Shown here: one piece after another, positions 36,460-45,138 of the stretch
Layout: every line of letters begins with the position of its first letter
How positions within the stretch are numbered: position 1 is the first letter of the stretch
DNA from: Flavobacterium saccharophilum
GTDB lineage: Bacteria; Bacteroidota; Bacteroidia; Flavobacteriales; Flavobacteriaceae
Direction: 5' to 3'
Length of the DNA stretch: 64,000 nt
Assembly: GCF_900142735.1 (NCBI RefSeq)
Contig: NZ_FRBY01000002.1
Location: forward strand, 372,001-436,000
Notes under the pieces: model-generated
The model's database searches: none
Told to the model about the DNA's origin: nothing
What the model saw: only the letters and a program-made list of their open reading frames with translations
Translations under genes and position numbers: made by a program

Positions 36460-36502
36460 GTTCTTTTTAATTATGCTTTGTGTGAAAGAAATGCGCTTAA
36501 GT

Positions 36503-36640
36503 TTAAACACATAGAAACATAGCTTTTGAAACCGCTTAAAAAGGCATTTCATTTACCTAAAAACACATAGCTATGTGTGAGAAACTAGTTTCTTTCCATT
36601 ACCTTCTTTTGAGACACAAAAACTATGTTTCTATGTGTTT
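36503..36640. repeat. long palindromic intergenic repeat, copy 2
   Basis: It starts TTAAACACATAGAAACATAG and ends AACTATGTTTCTATGTGTTT. It shares the core ACCGCTTAAAAAGGCATTTC-like stretch and GAGAAACTAGTTTCTTTCC with copy 1 at 35281-35421, in the same orientation. Confidence 0.8.
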
Positions 36641-36755
36641 AATTTTTTTCTCACGCAGATTTAGCACATTCGGCAGATTTTTAATTTTTAATTCTAAATT
36701 TTTAATTCCTTAAACAGCAACTTTTCATACTTTTATCAAAACATCCTGATCTAAT

Positions 36756-37634
36756 ATGACAACAGATATTTTAGAAGTAAATGATTTTATTGTTTTAATT
36801 GAGCAGTCTTACGCGACAAAAACCGTAGTGGAAAAATGCGAAATTGATGGCGATTCCATTGGTTTTGCTTTCTATGGTTCTGGCAATGTCGAACTGGAAA
36901 TCAGACATAACAATCAAACCAAATATCTGACGAATACTACCGGTTTAGCGATTTGCTTCTTCGGAAATCAGAAAGTGGAATTTGCCCATAAAATTGAGCC
37001 GGACAAACCTCTTCAATCCATCAGTATCTTTGCCAAACTGAAATACATTAACTCGTTGCCTAAGGCTGAAAAGGAAATCTTCGAAAACCATCTTTCGGAT
37101 TTAATGAACCCAAAAGAACATTTTGTAAAAGGACCAGCATTTTATATGACGCTGGATATGCAACAGGCTGTTCAGAAAATCTTCAATACGTCTTACACCG
37201 GCACTACCCGACTGTTATTTTTAAAAAGTCAGGTCAACGAACTTTTGGCTCATTTTTTTGCTTTGTTGACCACAGACAAAAAAGCAGATTTATCAGAATA
37301 CGACAAAAACAAATTATTTCATGCCAAGGAAATTGTAACCACACATTATTCGAAACCTCCATCGATTACTGAATTATCCAAAATGGTGGGACTCAACAGC
37401 AATAAACTGAAAAAGAATTTTAAAGAGTTATTCGGGATTCCGGTTTTTAAATACATTCAGGAAGAAAGGCTGCATAAAGCGTATGAATTACTCCGCGACA
37501 GCGAAAAAACCGTACAGGAATCGGCTTGGGAAGTGGGTTATGAAAGTTTAAGTTCGTTCTCGAATGCTTTTTATACTAAATTTGGCACACGACCGAATGA
37601 AGTCAAACAACAATTCTTTTCAAACAAATCTTAA
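36756..37634 (+). CDS. AraC family transcriptional regulator
   Basis: A 292-residue regulator. The N-terminal part is a sensing domain of mixed strands (about residues 1-160); the C-terminal 95 residues carry the double helix-turn-helix of the AraC family: PSITELSKMVGLNSNKLKKN and TVQESAWEVGYESLSSFSNA followed by FYTKFGTRPNEVK. It lies 72 bp before the NmrA-like gene on the same strand and probably controls it. No effector is deducible. Confidence 0.9.
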   Translation: MTTDILEVNDFIVLIEQSYATKTVVEKCEIDGDSIGFAFYGSGNVELEIRHNNQTKYLTNTTGLAICFFGNQKVEFAHKIEPDKPLQSISIFAKLKYINSLPKAEKEIFENHLSDLMNPKEHFVKGPAFYMTLDMQQAVQKIFNTSYTGTTRLLFLKSQVNELLAHFFALLTTDKKADLSEYDKNKLFHAKEIVTTHYSKPPSITELSKMVGLNSNKLKKNFKELFGIPVFKYIQEERLHKAYELLRDSEKTVQESAWEVGYESLSSFSNAFYTKFGTRPNEVKQQFFSNKS

Positions 37635-37706
37635 TTCTTTTCCGACAAATGATTTCGTTCTAATCAACCCAATTTTGTATCAGTTAATCACTTAAAACGA
37701 ATTGAT

Positions 37707-38549
37707 ATGAAAACTACAAAAATTTTAGTCTTGGGAGCCAACGGGAAAACAGGACGCAGAGTATTGGAAAGATTAGAAAATAATACTGATGTTGAAGTTC
37801 GCGCAGGTTCACGATCTGCCGCCATTCCGTTTGATTGGGAAAAACCCGAAACCTGGCAAGCAGCACTTCAGGATATAGATGTCATTTATATTAGTTATCA
37901 GCCTGATTTAGCCATTCCATCCGCAACAACCGCTATCCAGCTTTTTAGTGGCCTAGCTACGCAAATGGGCGTTGAAAAAATGGTTTTACTTTCCGGTAGA
38001 GGTGAAAAAGAAGCGCAAGTTTGTGAAGAAATAGTAAAAACCAATGCCAAAAAATGGACAATCGTACGAGCAAGCTGGTTCAACCAAAACTTTAGCGAAA
38101 GCTTCTTTCTGGAGCCAATACTAGCAGGTTACGTTGCATTACCAAGAGCAGAAGCATTAGAACCTTTTACAGATGCTGATGATATTGCAGATGTAATAAC
38201 AGCTTCTCTTTTGGAAGACAAACACAACGGGCAAACCTACGAACTTACCGGCCCAGGATTGTTAACTTTCAAGGAAGTTATTGCCGAAATTGCAAAAGCT
38301 ACCAATCGAGAAATAACTTTTCAATCTCTAACTTTAGAAGAATATATCCAGATGTTGAGAGAATATCAGGTTCCGGAAGATCATATTTGGCTGGTAAATT
38401 ATTTATTTGAACAGGTTTTAGATGGCCGAAATTCATCCATTACCACGGATATCGAAAAGGTTTTGGGCAGAAAAGCCAAAGATTTCTCTGCTTATGCTTT
38501 AGAAACCGCTAAAACCGGGGTTTGGAATCAGACTGTATCTCAAAATTAA
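37707..38549 (+). CDS. NmrA-like NAD(P)-binding reductase
   Basis: A 280-residue atypical short-chain dehydrogenase with the dinucleotide-binding loop GANGKTGRRV near the N-terminus, then IDVIYISYQPDLA, MVLLSGRGEK, WTIVRASWFNQNFSE and TYELTGPGLLTFKEV. It lacks the classical Tyr-x-x-x-Lys pair, as in NmrA and QorB-type proteins, so it may sense NAD(P)(H) or reduce quinones. It lies between an AraC regulator and a small membrane protein whose ATG begins 5 bp after its stop. Confidence 0.88.
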   Translation: MKTTKILVLGANGKTGRRVLERLENNTDVEVRAGSRSAAIPFDWEKPETWQAALQDIDVIYISYQPDLAIPSATTAIQLFSGLATQMGVEKMVLLSGRGEKEAQVCEEIVKTNAKKWTIVRASWFNQNFSESFFLEPILAGYVALPRAEALEPFTDADDIADVITASLLEDKHNGQTYELTGPGLLTFKEVIAEIAKATNREITFQSLTLEEYIQMLREYQVPEDHIWLVNYLFEQVLDGRNSSITTDIEKVLGRKAKDFSAYALETAKTGVWNQTVSQN

Positions 38550-38554
38550 ATTGA

Positions 38555-38938
38555 ATGATTTATCTGAGAGGAATAGTATCAGGTTTATTTGTTTGGAGTT
38601 GCGTGAGCTTATCTTTCTATGTTTTGGGAAATATTCCAATAATTAAAGATTCCTTTCTCATACAAGCTTTAATTGTCATGATTTGCATTTCATTATATGC
38701 TTTTCTGGCGGCTCAATTTTATTATAAAAAAGAATACCAAACGAATGGAATTAAGCTTGGAATTCTAATGTCCGGAACAGCTTTATTATTGGATGTTTTG
38801 ATCACAGTTCCTTTTGTTGAAATTCCAAATGGCAGAAGTTATCAAAGTTTCTTCAGCAGTCCCGTTTTATGGATTTTAGTTTTTACCACTGTTTGTACGG
38901 TTTATTTTTATTGGAACAAGAACATCAAAGGGCATTAA
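38555..38938 (+). CDS. small four-helix membrane protein (DUF5367-like)
   Basis: A 127-residue integral membrane protein with four hydrophobic segments (about residues 8-27, 35-54, 70-88, 105-121), the first with GIVSGLFVWSCVSLSFYVLG and a central FVEIPNGRSYQSFFSSP loop. The length and pattern fit the DUF5367 family. Function unknown. It is co-transcribed with the NmrA-like reductase (gap 5 bp) and is followed by a terminator. Confidence 0.65.
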   Translation: MIYLRGIVSGLFVWSCVSLSFYVLGNIPIIKDSFLIQALIVMICISLYAFLAAQFYYKKEYQTNGIKLGILMSGTALLLDVLITVPFVEIPNGRSYQSFFSSPVLWILVFTTVCTVYFYWNKNIKGH

Positions 38939-38978
38939 AAAATACGTCAGATCTCATAGAGTAAATTCCCAATCAATA

Positions 38979-39005
38979 AAAAAGCTCCTATATCAGGAGC
39001 TTTTT
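38979..39005. terminator. bidirectional terminator
   Basis: AAAAAGCTCCT/AGGAGCTTTTT with a five-base loop, between the convergent plus-strand DUF5367-like gene and the minus-strand phytochrome gene. Confidence 0.88.
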
Positions 39006-39012
39006 ACGTTTT

Positions 39013-41286
39013 TTATGTCAATACAGTATTAAGATGATCGCACGGAAAATAAATGGTTATTACGGTGCCTTCCCCAGGTTTTCCGATGGCACGAATTGTA
39101 CCTCCAAAAGCCTGCATGATTTTTTTACATAATGCCAAACCTATTCCCGCACCTGTATATTGTTCCTGATTATGCAATCTTGTAAATATTTTAAAAATCG
39201 ATGCTGCATATTCTTGTTCAAAACCAATTCCGTTGTCAGCAAAAGAAATCCAATGACAAAAAATGGTATCCGAAAGCTGGTAAGGTTCCGGCTCTTTCGA
39301 GGCTGTAACTGTAATAACCGACCCACGTTCCTTATCAGCATATTTTATTGAATTTTGAAGTATATTCGAAAATAACTGTTTCGTTAAAAAATCAATACCA
39401 TGAATTTCAGGCAAAGTTTCATACTCGATTACCGTACCAGTTTCAGTAATAACTTCTTTCATTTCGTCAAGAGTTTCCACCATAATTGCATTAAGATCCA
39501 CTTTTTGCAGTGCCTCTTTGGTGTATCTTATACGGGTGTATTTTAAAATATCCTGTAATAATATCTGCATTCTGTTTGCTGAGTTTGACACGCGCTGTAA
39601 CGATTCAAAAATAGCCTGTGGCGATACCTTATCAATTTCAGAAAGCATTTTAGAAATAATAAGCTGAATTTTTCGCAAAGGCTCCTGCAAATCGTGCGTA
39701 CTGATCCAGTTGATATTTTCCAGTTCAGCGTTGGTTTCTTTCAATACATTGCTTTGCTTACGGTATTTTTCTTCTTCCTCACTCAGCATCAATAAAATAA
39801 TCTCTTTGTGAAGAACATGAGCATAACTTGCCGCAGTATATATTTCGGGCTGCAACCAAACACTGCTTTGATTTTTAACAATCTGTTTCCAAATATTGAA
39901 AGAATTTCTTGGATGCAGGCCTTTGCTGTCTTTTATAATGGCTTTTTCCGGATCTCCTGCCCAGTTGATTTCGGATAATGTTTCGGGCCTGTACCAAATA
40001 ATGCTGTTACCGCCACCGAGAGAATGGTAAATTATTCCAGCTGCATCAGCCGTCGTTTCCAGTTCCGGAACATAGTCGATCAATCTATTCGTGTTAAAGG
40101 TATCTTCTTTGGCAATTGCTTTAATTTGAACGCTGATGCTATTAATCTGATGATCTGAAGGCGTTATACCATGTTTGTATATGGTACCGCCGACACAAAT
40201 TGAAACCCCTGCTGCATTACAGAGATTTAATAATTCAGGATCACTGATAATAGTAGCGAATGATTCCGGATTTAAAGGCAAATCTAAGCCTGTCAAATGT
40301 TCGAGTGCAAGTGCTGTTTTTTGCGCGATCAGATATTCGTCTGTCGATTGGCGCAAATCAATCTGGGAGCTGATAAATTCTCCTTGAAGTTTTGCTGCAA
40401 GGCAGGTTTCTGGCGAAATATTTTTAGCAGAATAGTGATGGCAGGCGATTAGTCCCCATAAACGTCCATGGTGAATAAGGGAAATGGTAAGCGTTGCTCC
40501 CACTCCCATATTTTGCAGATATTCCACATGAATGGGCGAAGTGCTTCTTAAAATCGAAAGACTTAAATCCAGATTTTTATTTGCCACATCATCAACAGTA
40601 AAAATCGGAACGGGTTCGTAACCGAGGTCAACAATCAAACGAAGCTGGTTTTTGAGGTACAATTCTCTTGCCTGAGCCGGAATATCAGTGTGTGGATAAT
40701 GAAGGCCTAAAAAACGTTCTAAATCATCACGGCAATCTTCGGCATAAACCTCTCCATTATAATCTTTGTCAAAACGATAAATCATAACACGATCGTAACC
40801 TGTAACTTCGCGCGTTCTTTTCGCCACAAGCGCACATAATTCCTGCAGCGTTTTTGTGGTGTTCATGCTGGTAATAAAATGTATCGTCTGAGAATACAAT
40901 TCAGCAATCTGTTCCCGGCTTTCAAAATACGGTTCGGCTTCTAAAATATAAATATCATGACTTTTATGAATGCTCAGCTTAAAAGATTTTTGCAAAAGAT
41001 CAATTTCTAAAGGAAAAATCAACTGGGTTTCATCGTCATTTATATAAGTGGTAATTTCTTCCTGCGCTTTAAGTCCAAAAATGGCGCTGAAATCTTTTCC
41101 AATTACATCTTGATACACTGCATCAATATAATTAGCAATATTGGCAGAACAAAAATCAATTGTCCAATTTAGAGTAAGTCCTAGCAAAAAACCATGAGGC
41201 TGAATACTACCCGGAATATGTATTGGTTCATGTTCGCAGTTCGTTAACGTGACAATGTCGCGATTAACAATATCTTTAATTTTCAT
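39013..41286 (-). CDS. bphP: bacteriophytochrome histidine kinase
   Basis: A 757-residue red/far-red photoreceptor kinase. The N-terminal PAS-like domain carries Cys17 in TLTNCEHEPIHIPGSIQPHG, the biliverdin attachment site. The GAF domain shows YRFDKDYNGEVYAED and the chromophore-contacting PHTDIPAQAR, the PHY tongue shows the HPRNSFNIW (PRxSF) motif. A HisKA helix with the phosphorylated His in STHDLQEPLRKI and a HATPase domain (NSIKYADKERG, DNGIGF, GAGIGLALCKKI) end the protein. The HO gene that makes its chromophore overlaps its start by 11 bases. No response regulator lies beside it. Confidence 0.95.
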   Translation of the reverse strand: MKIKDIVNRDIVTLTNCEHEPIHIPGSIQPHGFLLGLTLNWTIDFCSANIANYIDAVYQDVIGKDFSAIFGLKAQEEITTYINDDETQLIFPLEIDLLQKSFKLSIHKSHDIYILEAEPYFESREQIAELYSQTIHFITSMNTTKTLQELCALVAKRTREVTGYDRVMIYRFDKDYNGEVYAEDCRDDLERFLGLHYPHTDIPAQARELYLKNQLRLIVDLGYEPVPIFTVDDVANKNLDLSLSILRSTSPIHVEYLQNMGVGATLTISLIHHGRLWGLIACHHYSAKNISPETCLAAKLQGEFISSQIDLRQSTDEYLIAQKTALALEHLTGLDLPLNPESFATIISDPELLNLCNAAGVSICVGGTIYKHGITPSDHQINSISVQIKAIAKEDTFNTNRLIDYVPELETTADAAGIIYHSLGGGNSIIWYRPETLSEINWAGDPEKAIIKDSKGLHPRNSFNIWKQIVKNQSSVWLQPEIYTAASYAHVLHKEIILLMLSEEEEKYRKQSNVLKETNAELENINWISTHDLQEPLRKIQLIISKMLSEIDKVSPQAIFESLQRVSNSANRMQILLQDILKYTRIRYTKEALQKVDLNAIMVETLDEMKEVITETGTVIEYETLPEIHGIDFLTKQLFSNILQNSIKYADKERGSVITVTASKEPEPYQLSDTIFCHWISFADNGIGFEQEYAASIFKIFTRLHNQEQYTGAGIGLALCKKIMQAFGGTIRAIGKPGEGTVITIYFPCDHLNTVLT

Positions 41287-41884
41287 TTTTTATAAGAAGA
41301 AAATGGTTATAGATGCAGTCAAAAGCATAAGTCGCACCTTCAATAATGGCAGCTTTACAATTGAATTGTTCTTCGTAATCGGTTAAGAAGTTCAGAAACA
41401 ATTTCCATTGACTTCCGGTTTTATTGCCATATCCTGTAAAATAAGCAACTCCATTTCCCTGATCAAGTCCGTCAATCGTCTCTAGATTTTTTAAAATAAA
41501 TCGGCCACCAAGAGTCGAACCTTCGACAACATATAAGATGCCAAGCGCAAACGGAATCGAAATATTCTCTGTATGGAAAACGGGAGTTGGAGAATTTGTT
41601 TTAAAGCGAAGAAAATTGAGATCCTGCTCAATTAAATGTTTTTTTGTTCTCTCTTTTACATCTATTTTAAGGTCAGCAAGTAATGGAAAAATTTTTTCCT
41701 CTACGTCATAATGAACATCATACATCAACCGTAAATAGTGTGCATAATCATTCATTTTCATGTCTGGTGATACAATACAGGAAGAAATGGGTAAGCTCTC
41801 AAGCTTTTTATGCGAAACTGCTGTTTCCGTTTTTAATGTATTCAAAAAATCTAATGCGAGTGAAGAATTCAAATCTGGATTCAT
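41276..41884 (-). CDS. biliverdin-producing heme oxygenase
   Basis: A 202-residue haem oxygenase converting haem to biliverdin, CO and iron. The proximal haem ligand is His25 in TETAVSHKKLES, and the distal helix carries the glycine-rich pattern IPFALGILYVVEGSTLGGRF. I use ATG 41884; a start at 41917 is also in frame. It is translated just upstream of and overlapping the phytochrome gene, so the two form the standard pair in which biliverdin supply and apophytochrome are made together. Confidence 0.9.
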   Translation of the reverse strand: MNPDLNSSLALDFLNTLKTETAVSHKKLESLPISSCIVSPDMKMNDYAHYLRLMYDVHYDVEEKIFPLLADLKIDVKERTKKHLIEQDLNFLRFKTNSPTPVFHTENISIPFALGILYVVEGSTLGGRFILKNLETIDGLDQGNGVAYFTGYGNKTGSQWKLFLNFLTDYEEQFNCKAAIIEGATYAFDCIYNHFLLIKNEN

Positions 41885-42035
41885 TTTTATTTGTATAATT
41901 TTTCCTGGAAAATACAAAGATACTATTTTGATACAAGTTTTCGCGCCTTTTATAAGAAAGGAAGTAAGACAGAGAATTGTAGATTGTAGATTCTATTTTC
42001 TATTTTCTGTCCTTACATTCTAAATTTCACGACTT

Positions 42036-42275
42036 CTATCCCTTCCGTATAAGATAAATCAATATTTCATCTTCTAATTCTTTTGACAAATTATCACATT
42101 CCAGTTTATGCTGAAAATGCTTTTCGAATTTTTTCTTAAACTTATCGGCTTTCAGCCTGGTCTTACAATAGTCATCACAAATCATTTTAAACTTGTCGTC
42201 AACTAAATATAAAATCTTAAGTGATTCAATATAATCAACGAATTTGGCATTATATAACTCTTTAGGAACAGCCAT
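42036..42275 (-). CDS. small hypothetical protein
   Basis: A 79-residue soluble, lysine-rich protein (VPKELYNAKFVDYIESLKIL, KADKFKKKFEKHFQHKLECD), predicted helical. I do not recognise it. It is plausible by composition and by lying alone on the minus strand behind the haem oxygenase gene, but the function is unknown. Confidence 0.5.
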   Translation of the reverse strand: MAVPKELYNAKFVDYIESLKILYLVDDKFKMICDDYCKTRLKADKFKKKFEKHFQHKLECDNLSKELEDEILIYLIRKG

Positions 42276-42623
42276 ACGATCTAATTTTTTAAATTGTTGA
42301 ATTTAAGACTCCAAAAACACCCTGATAAAAACAGAAATCAAATTCTCACGAAATTAAGAACAGTATAAAGTTATGTCGGAATAGAATTAAAAAAAACAAA
42401 TTGTAAGTTAAGTCTGTTTCATATTATAAATTGAAACCTCAAATTTAGAATAGAAGTAAAATGCAACCCTTTTTGTAGATATACATCTACAAAATCACTA
42501 GCTTTGTTAGACACAAACAGAATATAACTACCTAACAATAATGCAATTAAAAACAAAAAAAGTGTAAACTTATATTTTTGTTCCGTTTTAGATTTGTAAC
42601 TATTAATTTTTAAAAGCAAGGAG
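42276..42623. other. 348-bp region without a convincing gene
   Basis: It holds a possible -7 element TATTTTTG at 42573-42580, about 43 bases before the small ORF at 42624. Otherwise I see nothing; a minus-strand 66-codon ORF here starts with TTG and is not supported. Confidence 0.35.
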
Positions 42624-42764
42624 ATGAATATTTCAAATCAGAAAAACAATGTTGAAAACAGTTCCAGAACATCTGCTAAAAAAACTAAAATGATGTCAAC
42701 TTCAGCCAGAAGTAATGAGAAGTCCAGCATTGAGACGAGGAAATCAGTTTTGATGAATAAATAA
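42624..42764 (+). CDS. very small Ser/Thr/Lys-rich protein
   Basis: A 46-codon ORF, MNISNQKNNVENSSRTSAKK at its start, with no acidic core and many basic residues. It is directly followed, 25 bp later, by an acidic small gene on the same strand, and is preceded by AAGGAG close to its ATG. Coding status is inferred from context only. Confidence 0.4.
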   Translation: MNISNQKNNVENSSRTSAKKTKMMSTSARSNEKSSIETRKSVLMNK

Positions 42765-42789
42765 TTAATACCCATAAAACCTTTAGATT

Positions 42790-43017
42790 ATGCCAAGAGA
42801 AATCAACGAAGATTTCGGTCTGGACGATCGCAATTTTCACCCCGAAGAACAGTTAATCCATTCTGTCAGTAAAAAAAAGAGAAACAAAAGATTAAAACAG
42901 GAGTTAGAAACCGAACTCGACAAAGATCCTGATGATGTTCTTGATGACGCTTTAGATGACGATCTTAAAAATTTTTCAGATGAAGATTTCGATAAAAAAG
43001 ACAAATCTGATTCGTGA
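42790..43017 (+). CDS. small acidic protein
   Basis: A 75-residue, highly charged protein: a basic middle (SKKKRNKRLKQE) and a strongly acidic C-terminal half (DPDDVLDDALDDDLKNFSDE). It looks intrinsically disordered. No family is recognised. It follows a small basic ORF by 25 bp, and a terminator follows at 43062-43091. Confidence 0.55.
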   Translation: MPREINEDFGLDDRNFHPEEQLIHSVSKKKRNKRLKQELETELDKDPDDVLDDALDDDLKNFSDEDFDKKDKSDS

Positions 43018-43061
43018 ATATAATCTTAGTCGCAATAACTTAATTTGAAATTTATTTCATG

Positions 43062-43091
43062 AAGAAGCTCAATTCAATAATTGAGCTTCTT
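43062..43091 (+). terminator. terminator
   Basis: AAGAAGCTCAA/TTGAGCTTCTT with an eight-base spacer, followed by TTATTTTT, about 45 bases after the small acidic gene. Confidence 0.8.
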
Positions 43092-43233
43092 TATTTTTAA
43101 TCCTTTAAAGGCGATTCCAAAATAAAGCTATTTCAGAAACAAGCTCAGTTAAAAACAAGTTTATATTTATATTATAAAAATCTAATTATCATACAATTAT
43201 TAATCATTTACTAAAGAATTAAATTAAGTTATT

Positions 43234-43839
43234 TTGAAATTACCATTATCCTATTATCTGCATCAGGATGTCCTTTTTCTGGCCAAAGATTTGCTCGGAA
43301 AAGTGCTATTCACTCAAATCGAAGGCCAAATAACAGCAGGTATTATCGTAGAAACTGAAGCTTACTTTGGCGAAATTGACAAGGCCTCTCATGCCTATGG
43401 CGGCCGACGCACTAACCGAACCGAAATCATGTACAGCGAAGGCGGCGTCTCCTATGTATATTTATGTTATGGCATTCATCACTTATTCAATATCGTAACT
43501 TCCGTTAAAAATGAACCACATGCGGTGCTCATACGGGCTATTGAGCCGCTAATTGGCACAGAAACAATGGAATTACGACGTAATATGCCGATCACTAAAA
43601 GTGCTATTTCATCAGGTCCCGGTTCTGCGGCTAAAGCTTTAGGAATTGACAAGACTTTTAATCAAAAAGATTTAGGTGGAGAAGAAATCTGGGTAGAAGA
43701 TCACGGCATCCGATATGCAGAAAATGACATCATCGCTTCACCAAGAGTTGGTGTTACATACGCGCAGGAAGACGCCTTTTTACCTTGGAGATTTTTCATA
43801 AAAGGCAACAAATATGTCAGCAAACCCAATAAGGTCTAA
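43234..43839 (+). CDS. DNA-3-methyladenine glycosylase (AAG/MPG family)
   Basis: A 201-residue monofunctional base-excision glycosylase removing alkylated purines. The active-site stretch IIVETEAYFGEIDKASHAYG carries the catalytic Glu and DNA-contacting residues; GVSYVYLCYGIHHLFNIVT, AVLIRAIEPL and GPGSAAKALGID are further signatures. It starts with TTG at 43234, since an in-frame stop lies nine bases upstream and no ATG fits. It is monocistronic. Confidence 0.92.
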   Translation: MKLPLSYYLHQDVLFLAKDLLGKVLFTQIEGQITAGIIVETEAYFGEIDKASHAYGGRRTNRTEIMYSEGGVSYVYLCYGIHHLFNIVTSVKNEPHAVLIRAIEPLIGTETMELRRNMPITKSAISSGPGSAAKALGIDKTFNQKDLGGEEIWVEDHGIRYAENDIIASPRVGVTYAQEDAFLPWRFFIKGNKYVSKPNKV

Positions 43840-44249
43840 ACGAAAAACTATATTAAAGAAAAAATTTAACAATAAACCACTAATAACAAGAATAACAAAT
43901 ACTTAATAAGTTACTATTGATTTTACTTATAGCAGAAATTGCCCGCAGATTGAACGGATTTAACAGGTTTACACAGATTATTTTTTTGATAAGTTTTGCC
44001 ACAGACCGATTAAATGGATTATCTATGCGGTGAAAAATAGCCACGAATTCACGAATTATTTTGCAAAATTAAACAAATACTAAGCCATAATTAATCTGCA
44101 AAATCTGTCTAATCTGCGAGAGAATAAAATTATGCGCAATCATTCGTGAATTCGTGGCTATCTTTTTTTTAAGCATTTCACCCAAATCCGCATAAATCCG
44201 TATCATCCGCGTACCCTATCACAAATAAATCATAAAAAATTTGCATAAC
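43840..44249. other. 410-bp intergenic region rich in palindromic repeats
   Basis: No gene seen. It contains short mirrored phrases such as CGCAGATTGAACGGATTTAA, TCTGCAAAATCTGTCTAATC and AATCCGCATAAATCCG, and a separate 19-bp inverted repeat at 44038-44160. Confidence 0.5.
44038..44160. repeat. 19-bp perfect inverted repeat around a palindromic loop
   Basis: TAGCCACGAATTCACGAAT at 44038-44056 is exactly complementary to 44142-44160. The arms are 85 bases apart and enclose further short inverted phrases. Confidence 0.75.
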
Positions 44250-44271
44250 TGACCAATCGGTCATATATTTG
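44240..44271 (+). promoter_or_regulatory. promoter of the tetR gene with overlapping operator
   Basis: TTTG at 44240-44243, a 20-base spacer and TATATTTG at 44264-44271 make a good Bacteroidota promoter. The palindrome TGACCAATCGGTCA (44250-44263) fills the spacer and ends directly before the -7 element, so a bound repressor would block it. Confidence 0.75.
44250..44263. promoter_or_regulatory. TetR operator, site 1
   Basis: TGACCAATCGGTCA has TGACC/GGTCA half-sites; site 2 (TGACCTATCGGTCA) lies at 44900-44913. Confidence 0.75.
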
Positions 44272-44292
44272 CAGAGTAAAATAAAAGCTATC

Positions 44293-44880
44293 ATGGCAAA
44301 AGGAGAAGAAACCAGACAATTCATCATCGATAAAGCAGCACCCATCTTTAACACAAAAGGGATCGCAGCAACCTCTATGAGCGATATTATGGAAGCAACC
44401 AAATTGTCTAAAGGCAGCATGTACGTTCATTTTGAAAACAAAGAAGTTCTGGCCTGCGCTGCTGTAGATCACAATATGAAAGTATTAGGCGATAAACTGA
44501 TGGCAAAAATCAGCCAAAGCAAAACAGCCAAAGAAGAACTATTCACGTATATTGATTTTTTCAGCAATGCGGTAAACCCACCCCTAACCGGAGGTTGTCC
44601 GTTATTGAATTTCGGAACAGAAGCCGATGACACCAACCCTGTTGTAAAAGAAAAAATCAATCAGGGAATAAAATACAATCAGCAGTTATTAGAAAACAGC
44701 ATCAAAAAAGGCATCGCCAACGGTGAATTTAAACCAGACTGGAACGCCGGAGATTTCGCAACCGTAATTTTCGCCATGATGGAAGGCGGTCATCTAATTT
44801 CAAGAATGTCAGGCAATAACGATAAGATGCAAATCATCGTCAAAACCCTCAAAAAAAACATAGAGGAAAACACTCTCTAA
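44293..44880 (+). CDS. TetR family transcriptional regulator
   Basis: A 195-residue repressor. The start at ATG 44293 is chosen because a TTG at 44269 falls inside the promoter -7 element. The N-terminal helix-turn-helix is GIAATSMSDIMEATKLSKGS followed by MYVHFENKE; the C-terminal part is all-helical ligand/dimer domain with the LTGGCPLLNFGTEADDTNP segment of the TetR_C subgroup. Palindromes matching each other flank the gene on both sides, indicating control of itself and of the SDR gene behind it. Confidence 0.92.
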   Translation: MAKGEETRQFIIDKAAPIFNTKGIAATSMSDIMEATKLSKGSMYVHFENKEVLACAAVDHNMKVLGDKLMAKISQSKTAKEELFTYIDFFSNAVNPPLTGGCPLLNFGTEADDTNPVVKEKINQGIKYNQQLLENSIKKGIANGEFKPDWNAGDFATVIFAMMEGGHLISRMSGNNDKMQIIVKTLKKNIEENTL

Positions 44881-44899
44881 TTTTTTTTTATTCAAAAAA

Positions 44900-44913
44900 T
44901 GACCTATCGGTCA
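44900..44913. promoter_or_regulatory. TetR operator, site 2
   Basis: TGACCTATCGGTCA, 20 bp after the tetR stop codon, differs from site 1 by one base outside the half-sites. It is about 225 bp before the SDR gene. Confidence 0.7.
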
Positions 44914-45040
44914 CTTTTTAAAAAAGGTTCAAAGGTTCAAAGGAGCAAAGTTACAAAGGGGCAAAGATCAATAGCTACCAAGGAAGCATAAACAGTTACA
45001 CGATTAAACAATACACAGTTAAACAAATAAACGATTAAAC

Positions 45041-45118
45041 AATTCACCATTTACAATTCACCATTTACAATTCACCATTTACAATTCACCATTTACAATT
45101 CACCATTTACAATTCACA
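45041..45118. repeat. 14-bp tandem repeat (five full copies)
   Basis: The unit AATTCACCATTTAC is repeated five times without change from 45041 to 45110 and starts a sixth copy (AATTCAC). It lies in the 5' leader between TetR operator 2 and the SDR start. Copy number may vary among strains. Confidence 0.9.
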
Positions 45119-45138
45119 ATTAACAATTAACAATTATC

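Noticed and set aside
42419-42619. 66-codon minus-strand ORF
   Set aside because: It starts with TTG, has no recognisable features apart from one hydrophobic run and overlaps the upstream region of the small gene at 42624.
44269-44293. TTG start of the TetR gene at 44269
   Set aside because: It falls inside the promoter's TATATTTG, so a transcript from that promoter would not include it; ATG 44293 fits.
45041-45118. CRISPR array
   Set aside because: The 14-bp units are contiguous without spacers and no cas genes are near; it is a simple tandem repeat.
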